Positions 44,718 to 53,383 of a stretch of 64,000 bases of DNA are shown here, piece after piece. Numbering within the stretch: the first letter of the stretch is position 1; each line of letters starts with the position of its first letter. The stretch covers positions 930,001 to 994,000 of the forward strand of contig NZ_CP036532.1 of NCBI RefSeq assembly GCF_004331955.1, given 5' to 3'. Origin of the DNA: Roseitalea porphyridii. GTDB taxonomy: Bacteria > Pseudomonadota > Alphaproteobacteria > Rhizobiales > Rhizobiaceae. The notes beneath the pieces were generated by a model. The model saw only the letters and a list, made by a program, of their open reading frames with translations, was not told the origin of the DNA and ran no database searches. The position numbers were made by a program, and so were the translations under genes.

Positions 44718-44909
44718 CTATTCGTCCTCGCGCGCGGGGCGGTATTCGCCCGTCACCGGGTCCTTGACCAGCGTGCCGACGGCCTTGGTGCTGGCTTCCT
44801 TTTCGGCCCGTCGCACGCGCGCGGAGACCTTCTCGGCCTCGCGCACGAAGGCGCGGTAGCCCAGATAGCCGACCACGGCCACGGCGGCGAAGAACAGCAA
44901 TTGGGGCAT
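44718..44909 (-). CDS. small single-span membrane protein
   Basis: 63 residues from the ATG at 44909, which has an excellent GGAGGTGA site 2-9 bases upstream. One N-terminal hydrophobic helix (QLLFFAAVAVVGYLGYRAFV) is followed by a charged helix and the ending TLVKDPVTGEYRPAREDE. That end resembles a short conserved tail seen in small rhizobial membrane proteins. It lies 20 bp downstream of the S49 peptidase gene on the same strand and is probably co-transcribed. Confidence 0.8.
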   Translation of the reverse strand: MPQLLFFAAVAVVGYLGYRAFVREAEKVSARVRRAEKEASTKAVGTLVKDPVTGEYRPAREDE

Positions 44910-44929
44910 TGTCACCTCCGTCGGGCGGC

Positions 44930-45814
44930 TCACAGCCCGTACCGGTTCCAAAGAGCACGTTCCTCGAGGGCCGACAAGAGCCCGCCAGCGGCCTGCGCGG
45001 CGATCAGCCCCGGATCGGCATTGCCGAACCCCGTCACGCCGGGCTGCGGCCGCCGCCCAAACAGGCCGCGCGGCAGGGTGACGAGCTTGAGCTGCGCCTT
45101 GTCGCCGAACCGCTCGCGCACGAAGCCGCGCATGTCGCCGACATGGTCGATGAGGCCGAGCGCCTTCGCCTTCTCGCCGGCCCAGAAGCGCCCGGTGAAC
45201 AGGTCAGGATCGTCGGCGAGCTTGCCGTCGCGGCGCTGCTTGACCAGATCGATGAACGTCTCGTGCACGTCGAGCTGCAGCGCCTTGAGGTGCTCGACAT
45301 CCTCTTCCTTTTCCGGCTGGAACGGATCGAGCGTCGACTTGTTCTGGCCGGCCGTATAGACGCGCCGCTCGACGCCGATCTTGCCGATCGCCTCGTGAAA
45401 CCCGAACCCGGCCGCGATGACACCGATCGAGCCGATGATCGAGGAAGGATCGGCGATGATCTCGTCGCCGGCGAGCGCGATCATGTAGCCGCCGGAGGCG
45501 GCAACGTCTTCGGCGAACACGAGCACCGGCTTTTTCTCTTCCTCGGCGAGGTCGCGGATGCGCTTGTAGATCAGCCGCGACTGGACCGGCGAGCCGCCCG
45601 GCGAATTCACGCTGATCGCCACCGCTGGCGCCCTCTTGATGGAGAAGGCGCGCTCCAGCGCGGTCGAGACAGCCGCCAGCGACAGGGCCGGCTGCAGCGG
45701 CGACCCGCCGGCCGAGATCATGCCGCGCAGGCGCACGACGGGAATGAGCGGTGTCGACTTCCGGTATCGCGCCGGCACGAGGCGCGTCAGCATGTTGGTC
45801 ACGGCAGGCCCCAT
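44930..45814 (-). CDS. S49 family serine peptidase (SppA/SohB-like)
   Basis: 294 residues. The Ser/Lys dyad is Ser107 in EDVAASGGYMIA and Lys159 in TAGQNKSTLDPF; ISVNSPGGSPVQS and IIGSIGVI complete the clp-crotonase-like fold. No N-terminal membrane span is evident, unlike E. coli SppA, so it may be cytoplasmic or peripheral. It should degrade signal peptides or membrane-protein fragments. Divergent from the acyl-CoA dehydrogenase gene. Confidence 0.92.
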   Translation of the reverse strand: MGPAVTNMLTRLVPARYRKSTPLIPVVRLRGMISAGGSPLQPALSLAAVSTALERAFSIKRAPAVAISVNSPGGSPVQSRLIYKRIRDLAEEEKKPVLVFAEDVAASGGYMIALAGDEIIADPSSIIGSIGVIAAGFGFHEAIGKIGVERRVYTAGQNKSTLDPFQPEKEEDVEHLKALQLDVHETFIDLVKQRRDGKLADDPDLFTGRFWAGEKAKALGLIDHVGDMRGFVRERFGDKAQLKLVTLPRGLFGRRPQPGVTGFGNADPGLIAAQAAGGLLSALEERALWNRYGL

Positions 45815-45825
45815 TTGAGGATCGA

Positions 45826-45840
45826 CCGTTTATGTAAGCG
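45826..45840. promoter_or_regulatory. half-palindrome operator-like site near the S49 peptidase gene
   Basis: CGTTTATGTAAGCG resembles the better site at 45939-45954 (CGTTTACGTAAA). It lies 12-26 bp in front of the S49 gene start, overlapping its likely promoter. Weak on its own. Confidence 0.3.
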
Positions 45841-45938
45841 GTGCGACCGCCGGTGCAATGGGCCGATTGCCTCGCGCCGCCGGACGGCGCACAATCGTTC
45901 TGCCGACGCGCGGAGGTGTCGCCGGGCCAGCCGGGAAA

Positions 45939-45954
45939 TTGACGTTTACGTAAA
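45939..45954. promoter_or_regulatory. LiuR-like palindromic operator upstream of the acyl-CoA dehydrogenase gene
   Basis: TTGACGTTTACGTAAA matches 14 of 16 positions of TTTACGTTAACGTAAA, the motif I recall for LiuR, a MerR-family regulator of branched-chain amino-acid and fatty-acid degradation in proteobacteria. It lies 55 bp before the acyl-CoA dehydrogenase start codon. Confidence 0.5.
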
Positions 45955-46009
45955 AAGCATGTAGCGGATCGGAACCGCGCCGGCATCGCCGGTTCTCAGG
46001 GAGGCAGAC

Positions 46010-47785
46010 ATGTATCGCGCACCAGTCGACGACATTACCCATGCCCTCAAGGCCGTTTCGGGGCTCGGCGAGGCGATGGCCGCCGGCCGCGCCGGCGATC
46101 TTGGCGAGGACCTGATCGACGCGATCATGGAGGAGGCGGGACGCTTCGCCACCGACCGGATCGCGCCGCTGCATCTGCCCGGTGACCGGCAGGGAGCCCG
46201 GCTCGATGATGGCGACGTGACCATGCCGGCCGGCTGGGCGCAGGCCTATCGCGACTGGATCGAAGGCGGCTGGAACGCGCTTCCGGGACCTGAGGACCAT
46301 GGCGGCCAGGGTCTGCCCATGTCGCTGGCCATGGCGGCAATGGAAATGTGGAACTCCGGCTCGATCGCCTTCGCCCTTTGCCCCACGCTGACTATGGGCG
46401 CGGTCGAGGCGCTCGAAAAGCACGCCACCGACGAACTGCGGGCGACATACCTCCAAAAGCTCGTTTCGGGCGAGTGGACCGGCACGATGAACCTGACCGA
46501 ACCGCAGGCCGGCTCGGATCTGGGCGCGCTCAAGACGCGGGCCGAACCGGTCGGCGACGGCACCTATCGCCTGTTCGGCCAGAAGATCTACATCACATTC
46601 GGCGAGCATGACATGACGGACAATATCGTCCATCTCGTGCTCGCCCGCCTGCCCGACGCGCCGGCCGGCACGCGCGGCATCTCGCTGTTCCTGGTCCCGA
46701 AATTCCTGGTCAATGACGACGGCACGCCCGGTGCCCGCAACGACGTGTTCTGCAACGGGCTCGAGCACAAGATGGGGATTCATGCCTCGCCCACCTGCAC
46801 GATGATCTATGGCGACGGCAAACATGGCGACACGCCCGGCGCGATCGGCTGGCTCGTCGGCGAGGAGAACCGCGGCCTTGCCTGCATGTTCACGATGATG
46901 AACAACGCCCGGCTCGCCGTCGGCATTCAGGGCGTCGCCGTCGCCGAGGCCGCCACCCAGAAGGCGGTCGCCTATGCCAACGAACGCACCCAGGGGCGTG
47001 CACCCGGCTGGGAGGGCGAGGGCATGAGCCCGATCGTTCATCACCCCGACGTCCAGCGCAACCTCCTGACCATGAAGGCGCTGACCGGCGCGGCCCGGGC
47101 GATCTGCTATGCCTGCGCCCATGCGCTCGACATGGCGCGAACCGGGACGGAGGAGGAGCAGCGCTTCTGGCATGAGCGCGCCAGCCTGCTGACCCCGATC
47201 GCCAAGGCGTTCTCCACCGACATCGGCTCCGAGGTCGCTTCGCTCGGCGTCCAGGTCCATGGCGGCATGGGCTATATCGAGGAGGCCGGCGCCGCCGTCT
47301 TCATGCGTGACGCGCGCATCGCCCAGATCTACGAGGGCACCAACGGCATTCAGGCGATCGATCTGGTCCAGCGCAAGCTGCCCCTGTCCGACGGCGCCTG
47401 CGTCGAGGCCTATCTCGAAGAACTCGACGGCGTGCTGGCGACGCTGCGCACCTCCAACGACACCCGTTTCGGCGAGGCCGGCCATTATCTCGAAACGGCG
47501 ATGGCCGATCTGCGCGCGGCGACCGAATGGCTCGTCGGCAGGATGGCCGAAGGCGACAAGCAGGCCGTGCTCGCCGGCGCGACACCCTACCAGCACCTGT
47601 TCGGCCTGACCGCCGGCGGGGTCTATCTGGTCAAGGGCGCGCTCGGCGCGGCCAACGGCGTCGACCGCGCTTCGATCGCGCGCTTTTACGCCGAGAACCT
47701 CGTCGGTCAGTCGGGCGCGCTGCGCGACCGGGTCGAAAAGGGCGCGGCAAGCCTTGCGGCGGCCGGCGAAGCGCTGGTGGCGTGA
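46010..47785 (+). CDS. acyl-CoA dehydrogenase of the long FadE5/DmdC type
   Basis: 591 residues, longer than short/medium-chain enzymes (about 380-400). It has the central beta-domain motif MNLTEPQAGSDLGALKT, the helical domain MGIHASPTC...GGMGYIEE and the catalytic glutamate Glu442 in YEGTNGIQA. The C-terminal extension (about 470-591) is typical of the FadE5 and DmdC (methylmercaptopropionyl-CoA dehydrogenase) group. The substrate may be a fatty, branched-chain or thio-acyl-CoA. A crotonase gene starts 1 bp after the stop. Confidence 0.92.
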   Translation: MYRAPVDDITHALKAVSGLGEAMAAGRAGDLGEDLIDAIMEEAGRFATDRIAPLHLPGDRQGARLDDGDVTMPAGWAQAYRDWIEGGWNALPGPEDHGGQGLPMSLAMAAMEMWNSGSIAFALCPTLTMGAVEALEKHATDELRATYLQKLVSGEWTGTMNLTEPQAGSDLGALKTRAEPVGDGTYRLFGQKIYITFGEHDMTDNIVHLVLARLPDAPAGTRGISLFLVPKFLVNDDGTPGARNDVFCNGLEHKMGIHASPTCTMIYGDGKHGDTPGAIGWLVGEENRGLACMFTMMNNARLAVGIQGVAVAEAATQKAVAYANERTQGRAPGWEGEGMSPIVHHPDVQRNLLTMKALTGAARAICYACAHALDMARTGTEEEQRFWHERASLLTPIAKAFSTDIGSEVASLGVQVHGGMGYIEEAGAAVFMRDARIAQIYEGTNGIQAIDLVQRKLPLSDGACVEAYLEELDGVLATLRTSNDTRFGEAGHYLETAMADLRAATEWLVGRMAEGDKQAVLAGATPYQHLFGLTAGGVYLVKGALGAANGVDRASIARFYAENLVGQSGALRDRVEKGAASLAAAGEALVA

Positions 47786-47786
47786 G

Positions 47787-48560
47787 ATGAGCGCGCAGCC
47801 CGACACGTCCGATGCGCACATCCTCGTTTCGCGCGAAGGCGCGATCCAGATCGCCCGCTTCAATCGCCCCGACAAGAAGAACGCCATCACACGGGCCATG
47901 TATGCCGACCTGAACAGGGCGCTCGGCGACGGCGAGACTGATGATGCGGTGCGCTGTCACGTCATTCTCGGCCAGCCCGGCGCCTTCACCTCGGGCAACG
48001 ATCTGGCCGATTTCCTCGCCTTTGCGACCACCGGCGAGATGGGCACCGAGGTTCTGGACCTGCTGCGATTGCTGCCGAGACTGCAAAAGCCGCTGGTCTC
48101 CGGCGTCGACGGTCTCGCCATCGGCATCGGCACGACGCTGCACATGCATTGCGATCTGACCCTTGCGACCGAACGGTCGGTGTTCAAGACGCCGTTCGTC
48201 GATCTCGGTCTGGTCGCCGAAGCCGGATCGAGCCTTCTCGCCCCGGCAATGATGGGCCATCAGCGCGCCTTCGCGCTGCTCGCCTTGGGAGAGGACTTCA
48301 CCGCCCGTCAGGCGGCCGATGCCGGGCTGATCTGGAAGATCGCGGACGAGGCGGCGCTCGAGGGCGAGGTGATGGCGACGGCCGACCGGCTCGCCGCCAA
48401 GCCGCCCGAAGCGCTGGCGCTGACCAAGCGGCTGCTGAAGGGCGATCGCGGCCCGCTGGAAGCCCGCATCGCCGAGGAGGCCGAACTGTTCGCCGACCGG
48501 CTGAAATCGGACGAGGCCCGCGCCGCGTTCATGGCCTTCATGGCGCGCAAGGTTTCGTAA
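47787..48560 (+). CDS. crotonase-fold protein, enoyl-CoA hydratase/isomerase
   Basis: 257 residues. Oxyanion-hole segments are GAFTSGNDLADF (about 65-76) and DGLAIGIGTTLHMHCD. The usual hydratase glutamate after F-x-x-P is replaced (KTPFVDLG), while LVAEAGSSLLAP carries a glutamate at the position used by delta3,delta2-enoyl-CoA isomerases. An isomerase activity is therefore more likely than hydration. ATG at 47787 follows the dehydrogenase stop almost directly, so the two act in one acyl-CoA pathway. Confidence 0.87.
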   Translation: MSAQPDTSDAHILVSREGAIQIARFNRPDKKNAITRAMYADLNRALGDGETDDAVRCHVILGQPGAFTSGNDLADFLAFATTGEMGTEVLDLLRLLPRLQKPLVSGVDGLAIGIGTTLHMHCDLTLATERSVFKTPFVDLGLVAEAGSSLLAPAMMGHQRAFALLALGEDFTARQAADAGLIWKIADEAALEGEVMATADRLAAKPPEALALTKRLLKGDRGPLEARIAEEAELFADRLKSDEARAAFMAFMARKVS

Positions 48561-48572
48561 TCAGCGGCGTCG

Positions 48573-49823
48573 TCAGCCGGCCCGCTCCAGTAGCGCCACC
48601 ACCTCCACATGCGGTGACCACAGGAACTGGTCGAACGGCGTGAGCGAAACGATCCGGTAGCCGCCGTCCATCAGGATGCGAAGATCGCGCGCCAGCGTGG
48701 CGGGTTCGCACGAGACCGCGACCACCCTTTCGACCGACGAGGTGGCGATCTGCCTTGCCTGCGCCTCCGCGCCCGCGCGCGGCGGGTCGAAGACGAGCCC
48801 GTCGAACCGGCCCAGTTCGCGCGCAGTGACCGGGCGCGTGAACAGGTCGCGCCGTTCCGTCGTCACCTGGCGGAGCCTTTCGCCGGTCGCCATGCGCCAG
48901 CCCGCATCGAGCGCTGTGAGCGCCGATGCGTCCGCCTCGACGGCATGCACGGCGGCAAGGCGGGAGAGCGGCAGGGCAAAGGTCCCGCAGCCGGAAAAAA
49001 GGTCCGCGATCGCTTTGCCACCGGAGATGTGCGCGATGACTTGTTCGCGCATCGCCGCCTCCGCCGCCGCGCTCGCCTGCAGGAAACCGCCGGGCGGCAG
49101 CGGCACGGCGATCCCGTCGAAGCGGACGATCGGCTTGCGCGTTTCGGCCAGCACTTCCCCCTGCACGGCCAGGCGCGCCAGATTGGCCTTGAGGGCGATG
49201 CCGATCGCCGCCTGACGCCCTTCATCGGTCAGCCGAAAGCCGGAGCCGACCGCGACATCGAGCCCGGTTTCGGTGACCGTGACGGTGACCGGCACCGGCC
49301 TGGCGCGCGCGCCCATCACCGGCAGCAGGGCACGGCCCAGCGCCTTGAGCGCCCCGCGCGCCCGGATCAGGACCGGAACGACCACATGGCATTCGGCGAT
49401 ATCCACGACGGCATGGCTGCCGGCCTGCTGGAAACCGAACAGGACGCCCTCGGGTCGCCGGAGCATCGAGAACGTCGCCCGGCGTCGGCTGCACGGTGCG
49501 CCCGGCACGAGCGGGTCAACCGCGATGTCCAGACCCTGTCGCGCCAGCGCGTCGACAACCTTCTGGCGCTTCCAGGCGCGATAGGGCTCGTCCGCCCAGT
49601 GCTGCAGCTTGCAGCCGCCGCAGACCGCAAAATGCCGGCATGGCGGGACGACCCGCTCGGGCGAGGGCGTGAGAACCTCGACATCGACCGCGCGGGCACC
49701 GTCCAGGTCGGCGCGCACGGTCTCGCCGGGCAGCGCGCCGGGCACATGGACGGCCTGGCCGTGACGTTCGGCGACCCCGTCGCCTTGCGCGCCCATGGCC
49801 GTGATCGTCAAGGTCTCATCCAT
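48573..49823 (-). CDS. TrmA/RlmD-type RNA m5U methyltransferase
   Basis: 416 residues. An N-terminal TRAM-like domain is followed by the iron-sulfur cysteines C-x5-C-x2-C in CRHFAVCGGCKLQHW, and the fourth Cys is in AECHVV. The SAM site is IADLFSGCGTFALPLS, then VFDPPRAG and the catalytic cysteine in VAVSCEPATLARD. It methylates uridine in 23S rRNA or tRNA. The start overlaps the tlyA end by 8 bp. Rhizobial homologues are annotated as RlmD/TrmA-like; the exact position modified is not certain. Confidence 0.9.
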   Translation of the reverse strand: MDETLTITAMGAQGDGVAERHGQAVHVPGALPGETVRADLDGARAVDVEVLTPSPERVVPPCRHFAVCGGCKLQHWADEPYRAWKRQKVVDALARQGLDIAVDPLVPGAPCSRRRATFSMLRRPEGVLFGFQQAGSHAVVDIAECHVVVPVLIRARGALKALGRALLPVMGARARPVPVTVTVTETGLDVAVGSGFRLTDEGRQAAIGIALKANLARLAVQGEVLAETRKPIVRFDGIAVPLPPGGFLQASAAAEAAMREQVIAHISGGKAIADLFSGCGTFALPLSRLAAVHAVEADASALTALDAGWRMATGERLRQVTTERRDLFTRPVTARELGRFDGLVFDPPRAGAEAQARQIATSSVERVVAVSCEPATLARDLRILMDGGYRIVSLTPFDQFLWSPHVEVVALLERAG

Positions 49824-50574
49824 CCTTGATGCCCCAGAGCAGGAACTCGGCATTGCCGTCGCCGCCCCTGATCGGCGAGGGAACGAGCGCCCGGCGGCTC
49901 CAGCCGGACTGCGCGTCGAGCCATGCGCCCAGATCGTCGGCGGCGGCCGCCGCGTCGTCTGCTGAGACGAGCCCGCCCTTGCCGATCCGGTCGCGGCCGA
50001 CCTCGAACTGCGGCTTGACGAGGGCGACCAGATGCGCGCCCGGCGCGGCGAGATCGAGCGCCGGGGGCAGGGCGAGCTTGAGCGAGATGAAGCTGACATC
50101 GCTGACGATCAAGGCCGGCGCATCACCGCCAAGATGCGCGGCGGTCAGGTCGCGGGCATTAAGCCCTTCGGTCAGATGCACGCGCGCATCGGCGCGGAGC
50201 GCGGCGTCCATCTGGCCATGGCCGACATCGATCGCGTGAACCTTCGCCGCGCCTTTCTCGACAAGCACCTGCGTGAACCCGCCGGTCGACGCGCCGATAT
50301 CGAGGCAGACCGCCCCGGCCACCGGCACGGCCCACTGATCAAGCGCCACCTTCAGCTTGAGCGCCGCCCGCGACACGTAGCCGGAGGCGGGATCGTCGAT
50401 GGCGATGTCGGCGCCTGCATCGCAGATCCGTCCCGGCTTGGTCACCGTGACGCCGTCGACCCGTACCGCCCCGCGCAGGATCGCATCGCGCGCCCGGGCC
50501 CGCGTCGGAAAGGCGCCGCGCGCCACCAGGAGCCGGTCGAGCCGGTCGCGCCGGTCATGGTCGTTGTCGATCAT
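49816..50574 (-). CDS. tlyA: TlyA family rRNA methyltransferase (hemolysin-A-like)
   Basis: 252 residues: an N-terminal S4 RNA-binding domain (RLDRLLVARGAFPTRARARDAI) and an FtsJ-type methyltransferase domain with CLDIGASTGGFTQVL, VDVGHGQ-like AIDVGHGQM, and LVKPQFEVGRD. Members 2'-O-methylate 16S and/or 23S rRNA. The gene overlaps the RlmD-like gene, a typical rhizobial pairing. Confidence 0.94.
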   Translation of the reverse strand: MIDNDHDRRDRLDRLLVARGAFPTRARARDAILRGAVRVDGVTVTKPGRICDAGADIAIDDPASGYVSRAALKLKVALDQWAVPVAGAVCLDIGASTGGFTQVLVEKGAAKVHAIDVGHGQMDAALRADARVHLTEGLNARDLTAAHLGGDAPALIVSDVSFISLKLALPPALDLAAPGAHLVALVKPQFEVGRDRIGKGGLVSADDAAAAADDLGAWLDAQSGWSRRALVPSPIRGGDGNAEFLLWGIKDG

Positions 50575-50611
50575 GCCGCCTCATTGCCGAGACGGCCGGC
50601 CAAGGCAAGCG

Positions 50612-50983
50612 CTACCAGCGTTCGCCATTGTCGGCGAGAACGGTGCCCTGATAGACGATGCGAACCGGCCGGTCCGGCATCGGTCGCGCGACCGGCTCGC
50701 CGATCAGCAAGAACAGCGGCCCGCTGAACGGTGCCATGGGCTCCAGCTCGGGCAACAGAGCGGTGCGCGCGCTCGTGTCCGTCGGAACCGAGTGGGTGGC
50801 CGTCCGGTCGTGGTCGCCGAACCGGTCGGTGACCGGCTTGATCGCGCCACGCATGTCGCCAAGACGCGCAACGAGCCGCTCGGTGGCCGCGCCGTCAAGC
50901 TCGGCACCGATCGCCGCGCCGGTCATGCCGACCAGCAACCAGGCGATCGTCGCCACCAGCCATGTCGCCGCATTCCGCGCCAT
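50612..50983 (-). CDS. exported or membrane-anchored protein of unknown function
   Basis: 123 residues from the ATG at 50983 (AAGGGG about 8 bases upstream). The N-terminus is a hydrophobic signal sequence or anchor (AATWLVATIAWLLVGMTGAAIG), followed by a polar domain with PVRIVYQGTVLADNGERW at the end. The open frame extends to 51043 without a supported start. No family recognised. Confidence 0.7.
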   Translation of the reverse strand: MARNAATWLVATIAWLLVGMTGAAIGAELDGAATERLVARLGDMRGAIKPVTDRFGDHDRTATHSVPTDTSARTALLPELEPMAPFSGPLFLLIGEPVARPMPDRPVRIVYQGTVLADNGERW

Positions 50984-51110
50984 CGTGCGCCCCTTTGCCA
51001 ACCCGGGGGACACAGATAGCCGCAGCGTGTTGAAACGGCGCAAAGGAACGCGGTGAAAAAGCCTTCAACCGGGACGGTTAAGGCAAGGAAAACAGTGTCG
51101 TTGGCGGCCG

Positions 51111-52025
51111 CTACGGCAGCGGAATGAACTCTTCCTCGTCGCCCGGCACGATGTCGAACCGGCCGGACTTCCATTCCTGCTTGGCCTGCTCGATGCGCTC
51201 GCGCGACGAGGAGACGAAGTTCCACCAGATATGGCGCGGCGAGCCGATCGAGGCGCCGCCGAACACCATGAAACGTCCGCCGGTCTCCGAGCGCACGACG
51301 ATCTGGTCGCCCGGCCGGAACACCAGAAGCTGGTCCTCGCCGAACCGGTCGCCGAGGATGTCGATCACCCCGTCTGTGATGTAGATCGCCCGTTCTTCGG
51401 TTTCGGCCGGGATTTCGATCTCGCCGCCCGCCTCCAGCGAGACGTCGACATAGAGCGTCTCGGCGAACTGGGTGACCGGCGAGGTCACGCCATGGAAAGA
51501 GCCGATCAGCACGCGGGCCCGCGCCTTGCCGCCGTCGATCACGCCCATACTGTCGGCGGCCGTGTTCTCGAACGCCGGCGCGATCTCCTCATGCCCGTCG
51601 GGCAGGGCGAGCCAGGTCTGAAGGCCCGACATGCGCCGGTTCGTCGATCGCAGTTCCTCCGGCGAGCGCTCGGAATGAACGATCCCGCGTCCCGCCGTCA
51701 TCAGATTGATGTCGCCGGGCGCGATCACCATTTCCGTGCCCAGCGAATCGCGATGCCGGATCGTGCCGTCGAACAGGTAGGTCACCGTCGACAGGCCGAT
51801 ATGCGGGTGCGGGCGCACGTCGATCGCCTCGCCCGGCCTGAACACCGCCGGCCCCATCCGGTCAAAGAAGATGAACGGGCCGACCAGCTTGCGCTGGCGC
51901 GAGGGCAGGGCGCGCCGCACCTGGAACCCGCCGATATCCTTGGCATTGGGAATGATCACCGCTTCGAGCGCATCGCAGGCGCGCGCGTCTCCGGGCTTGG
52001 GGTCGGGACCGGGAAAAAAGCTCAT
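51111..52025 (-). CDS. pirin family protein
   Basis: 304 residues, a double-cupin pirin. The N-terminal metal-binding set is visible: HPHIGLSTV (two His), a later VHSE (His and Glu). Other conserved pieces are GPFIFFDRMGP and GDINLMTAGRGIVHSERS. Bacterial pirins are reported as quercetinases or regulators of metabolic enzymes; the role here is unknown. It is followed by no close neighbour (127 bp gap) and preceded by xseB at 102 bp. Confidence 0.92.
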   Translation of the reverse strand: MSFFPGPDPKPGDARACDALEAVIIPNAKDIGGFQVRRALPSRQRKLVGPFIFFDRMGPAVFRPGEAIDVRPHPHIGLSTVTYLFDGTIRHRDSLGTEMVIAPGDINLMTAGRGIVHSERSPEELRSTNRRMSGLQTWLALPDGHEEIAPAFENTAADSMGVIDGGKARARVLIGSFHGVTSPVTQFAETLYVDVSLEAGGEIEIPAETEERAIYITDGVIDILGDRFGEDQLLVFRPGDQIVVRSETGGRFMVFGGASIGSPRHIWWNFVSSSRERIEQAKQEWKSGRFDIVPGDEEEFIPLP

Positions 52026-52127
52026 GGCGCACCTGCCTTGTCGGAATGGATGCGAGCAAGATAGCCGCTGCGCCGCCGATTGCCATCCATGCGCACGGCA
52101 ACGCTGCGTTCACTCAAGCCGTACCGT

Positions 52128-52379
52128 TCACTCGCCCAGCGGCTCGGTCCCGGTCGGCTGGCCGTCGCGTCCGGTCTTGATCTTCTCGATCTTCAGTTCG
52201 GCCGCCTTGAGCAGCGTGTCGCAGCGCGCGCGCAGCGCCTCGCCGCGTTCGTAGATAGCAATGCTCTCCTCGAGCGCCACATCGCCGCGTTCGAGCCGGT
52301 CGACGATCTCCTCGAGCGCCGCCAGCGCCTTTTCGAACGGCAGCTCGTTGACGTCGGCGTTCTTGTCGGTCTCGGTCAT
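52128..52379 (-). CDS. xseB: exodeoxyribonuclease VII small subunit
   Basis: 83 residues with the XseB signature [36 protein letters not shown] 52379 is preferred because GGGG lies 6 bases upstream; ATG 52385 overlaps the stop of the HDAC-like gene (ATGA) and would add two residues. It pairs with XseA, which is not in this window, in degrading single-stranded DNA. Confidence 0.94.
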   Translation of the reverse strand: MTETDKNADVNELPFEKALAALEEIVDRLERGDVALEESIAIYERGEALRARCDTLLKAAELKIEKIKTGRDGQPTGTEPLGE

Positions 52380-52381
52380 GA

Positions 52382-53311
52382 TCATCCCCACATCAGGCGC
52401 TGGATATGCGTGCCGGCCGAGGCGGCCAGGCCCTGCAGGTCATAACCGCCTTCGAGCACGCTGACGAGCCGGTTGTCCGCATGCCGCCCCGCCGCCTCGA
52501 TCAGCCGGCCCGTCGCCCAGTCGAAATCGTCCTCGACGAGGTTGAGGTTGGCGAGGGGATCGCGGTGATGGGCATCGAAGCCGGCCGAGATGACGATCAG
52601 GTCGGGCCTGAACGCATCGATCGCGTTGAGCACGCGTGATTTGAACGCCTCGCGGAACGCCTCGCCCGCATCGCCGGGCGACAGCGGCGCATTGCAGATC
52701 GTGCCGTGGGCGCCGGTCTCGCCCTTGGCGCCCGTGCCCGGATAGAGCGGCATCTGGTGCGTCGAGCAGTAGAGCACGCTCGCATCGTCCCAGAAGATGT
52801 CCTGCGTGCCGTTGCCGTGATGGACGTCCCAGTCGACGATGGCGACCCGTTCGGCGCCGTGGGTGCGCTGTGCATGGCGTGCGGCGATGGCGGCCGTGTT
52901 GAACAGGCAGAACCCCATCGCCGTTTCCTTCTCGGCGTGGTGGCCGGGCGGCCGTGCGGCCACGAAGGCATTGTCGAAGCTGCGATCGAACACGCCGTCG
53001 ACGGCGGCCATTGCCGCGCCGATGCCGTGCAGTGCCGCTTCCATGGATTTCGGGCCGGCGACGGTGTCGGCGTCGATCCGCGCGAGCCCCTCTTCGGGAA
53101 TCTGCGCCTTGACCTTGTCGAGGAAGCTTTCGGGATGGGCGAGCAGCACGGCGCTTTCGTCGGCGCGCGGCGCCTCGACACGGTCAAGCGTGGCGAACGC
53201 GTCGGCGGTCAGCGCTTCCTCGAGCGCCCGCAGCCGGTCGACCCGCTCGGGGTGGCCGGGCGGCGTGACATGCTCCTTGAAGATCGGGTGCTCGAAATAG
53301 CGGGTGACCAT
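52382..53311 (-). CDS. histone deacetylase-like amidohydrolase
   Basis: 309 residues of the HDAC/acetoin-utilisation/acetylpolyamine amidohydrolase superfamily. Active-site blocks: [17 protein letters not shown] (tandem His), [14 protein letters not shown] (zinc ligands Asp and His) and [12 protein letters not shown]. Class II-like bacterial enzymes remove acetyl groups from small amines or proteins. Directly coupled to xseB, an arrangement common in Rhizobiales. Confidence 0.93.
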   Translation of the reverse strand: MVTRYFEHPIFKEHVTPPGHPERVDRLRALEEALTADAFATLDRVEAPRADESAVLLAHPESFLDKVKAQIPEEGLARIDADTVAGPKSMEAALHGIGAAMAAVDGVFDRSFDNAFVAARPPGHHAEKETAMGFCLFNTAAIAARHAQRTHGAERVAIVDWDVHHGNGTQDIFWDDASVLYCSTHQMPLYPGTGAKGETGAHGTICNAPLSPGDAGEAFREAFKSRVLNAIDAFRPDLIVISAGFDAHHRDPLANLNLVEDDFDWATGRLIEAAGRHADNRLVSVLEGGYDLQGLAASAGTHIQRLMWG

Positions 53312-53383
53312 GGCCGCAAGGTAGGCATTCGCGCGGGTTCACGCCAGCGGTGCATGGCAAGGGGGCTGCTTTTCCACCGCCGA

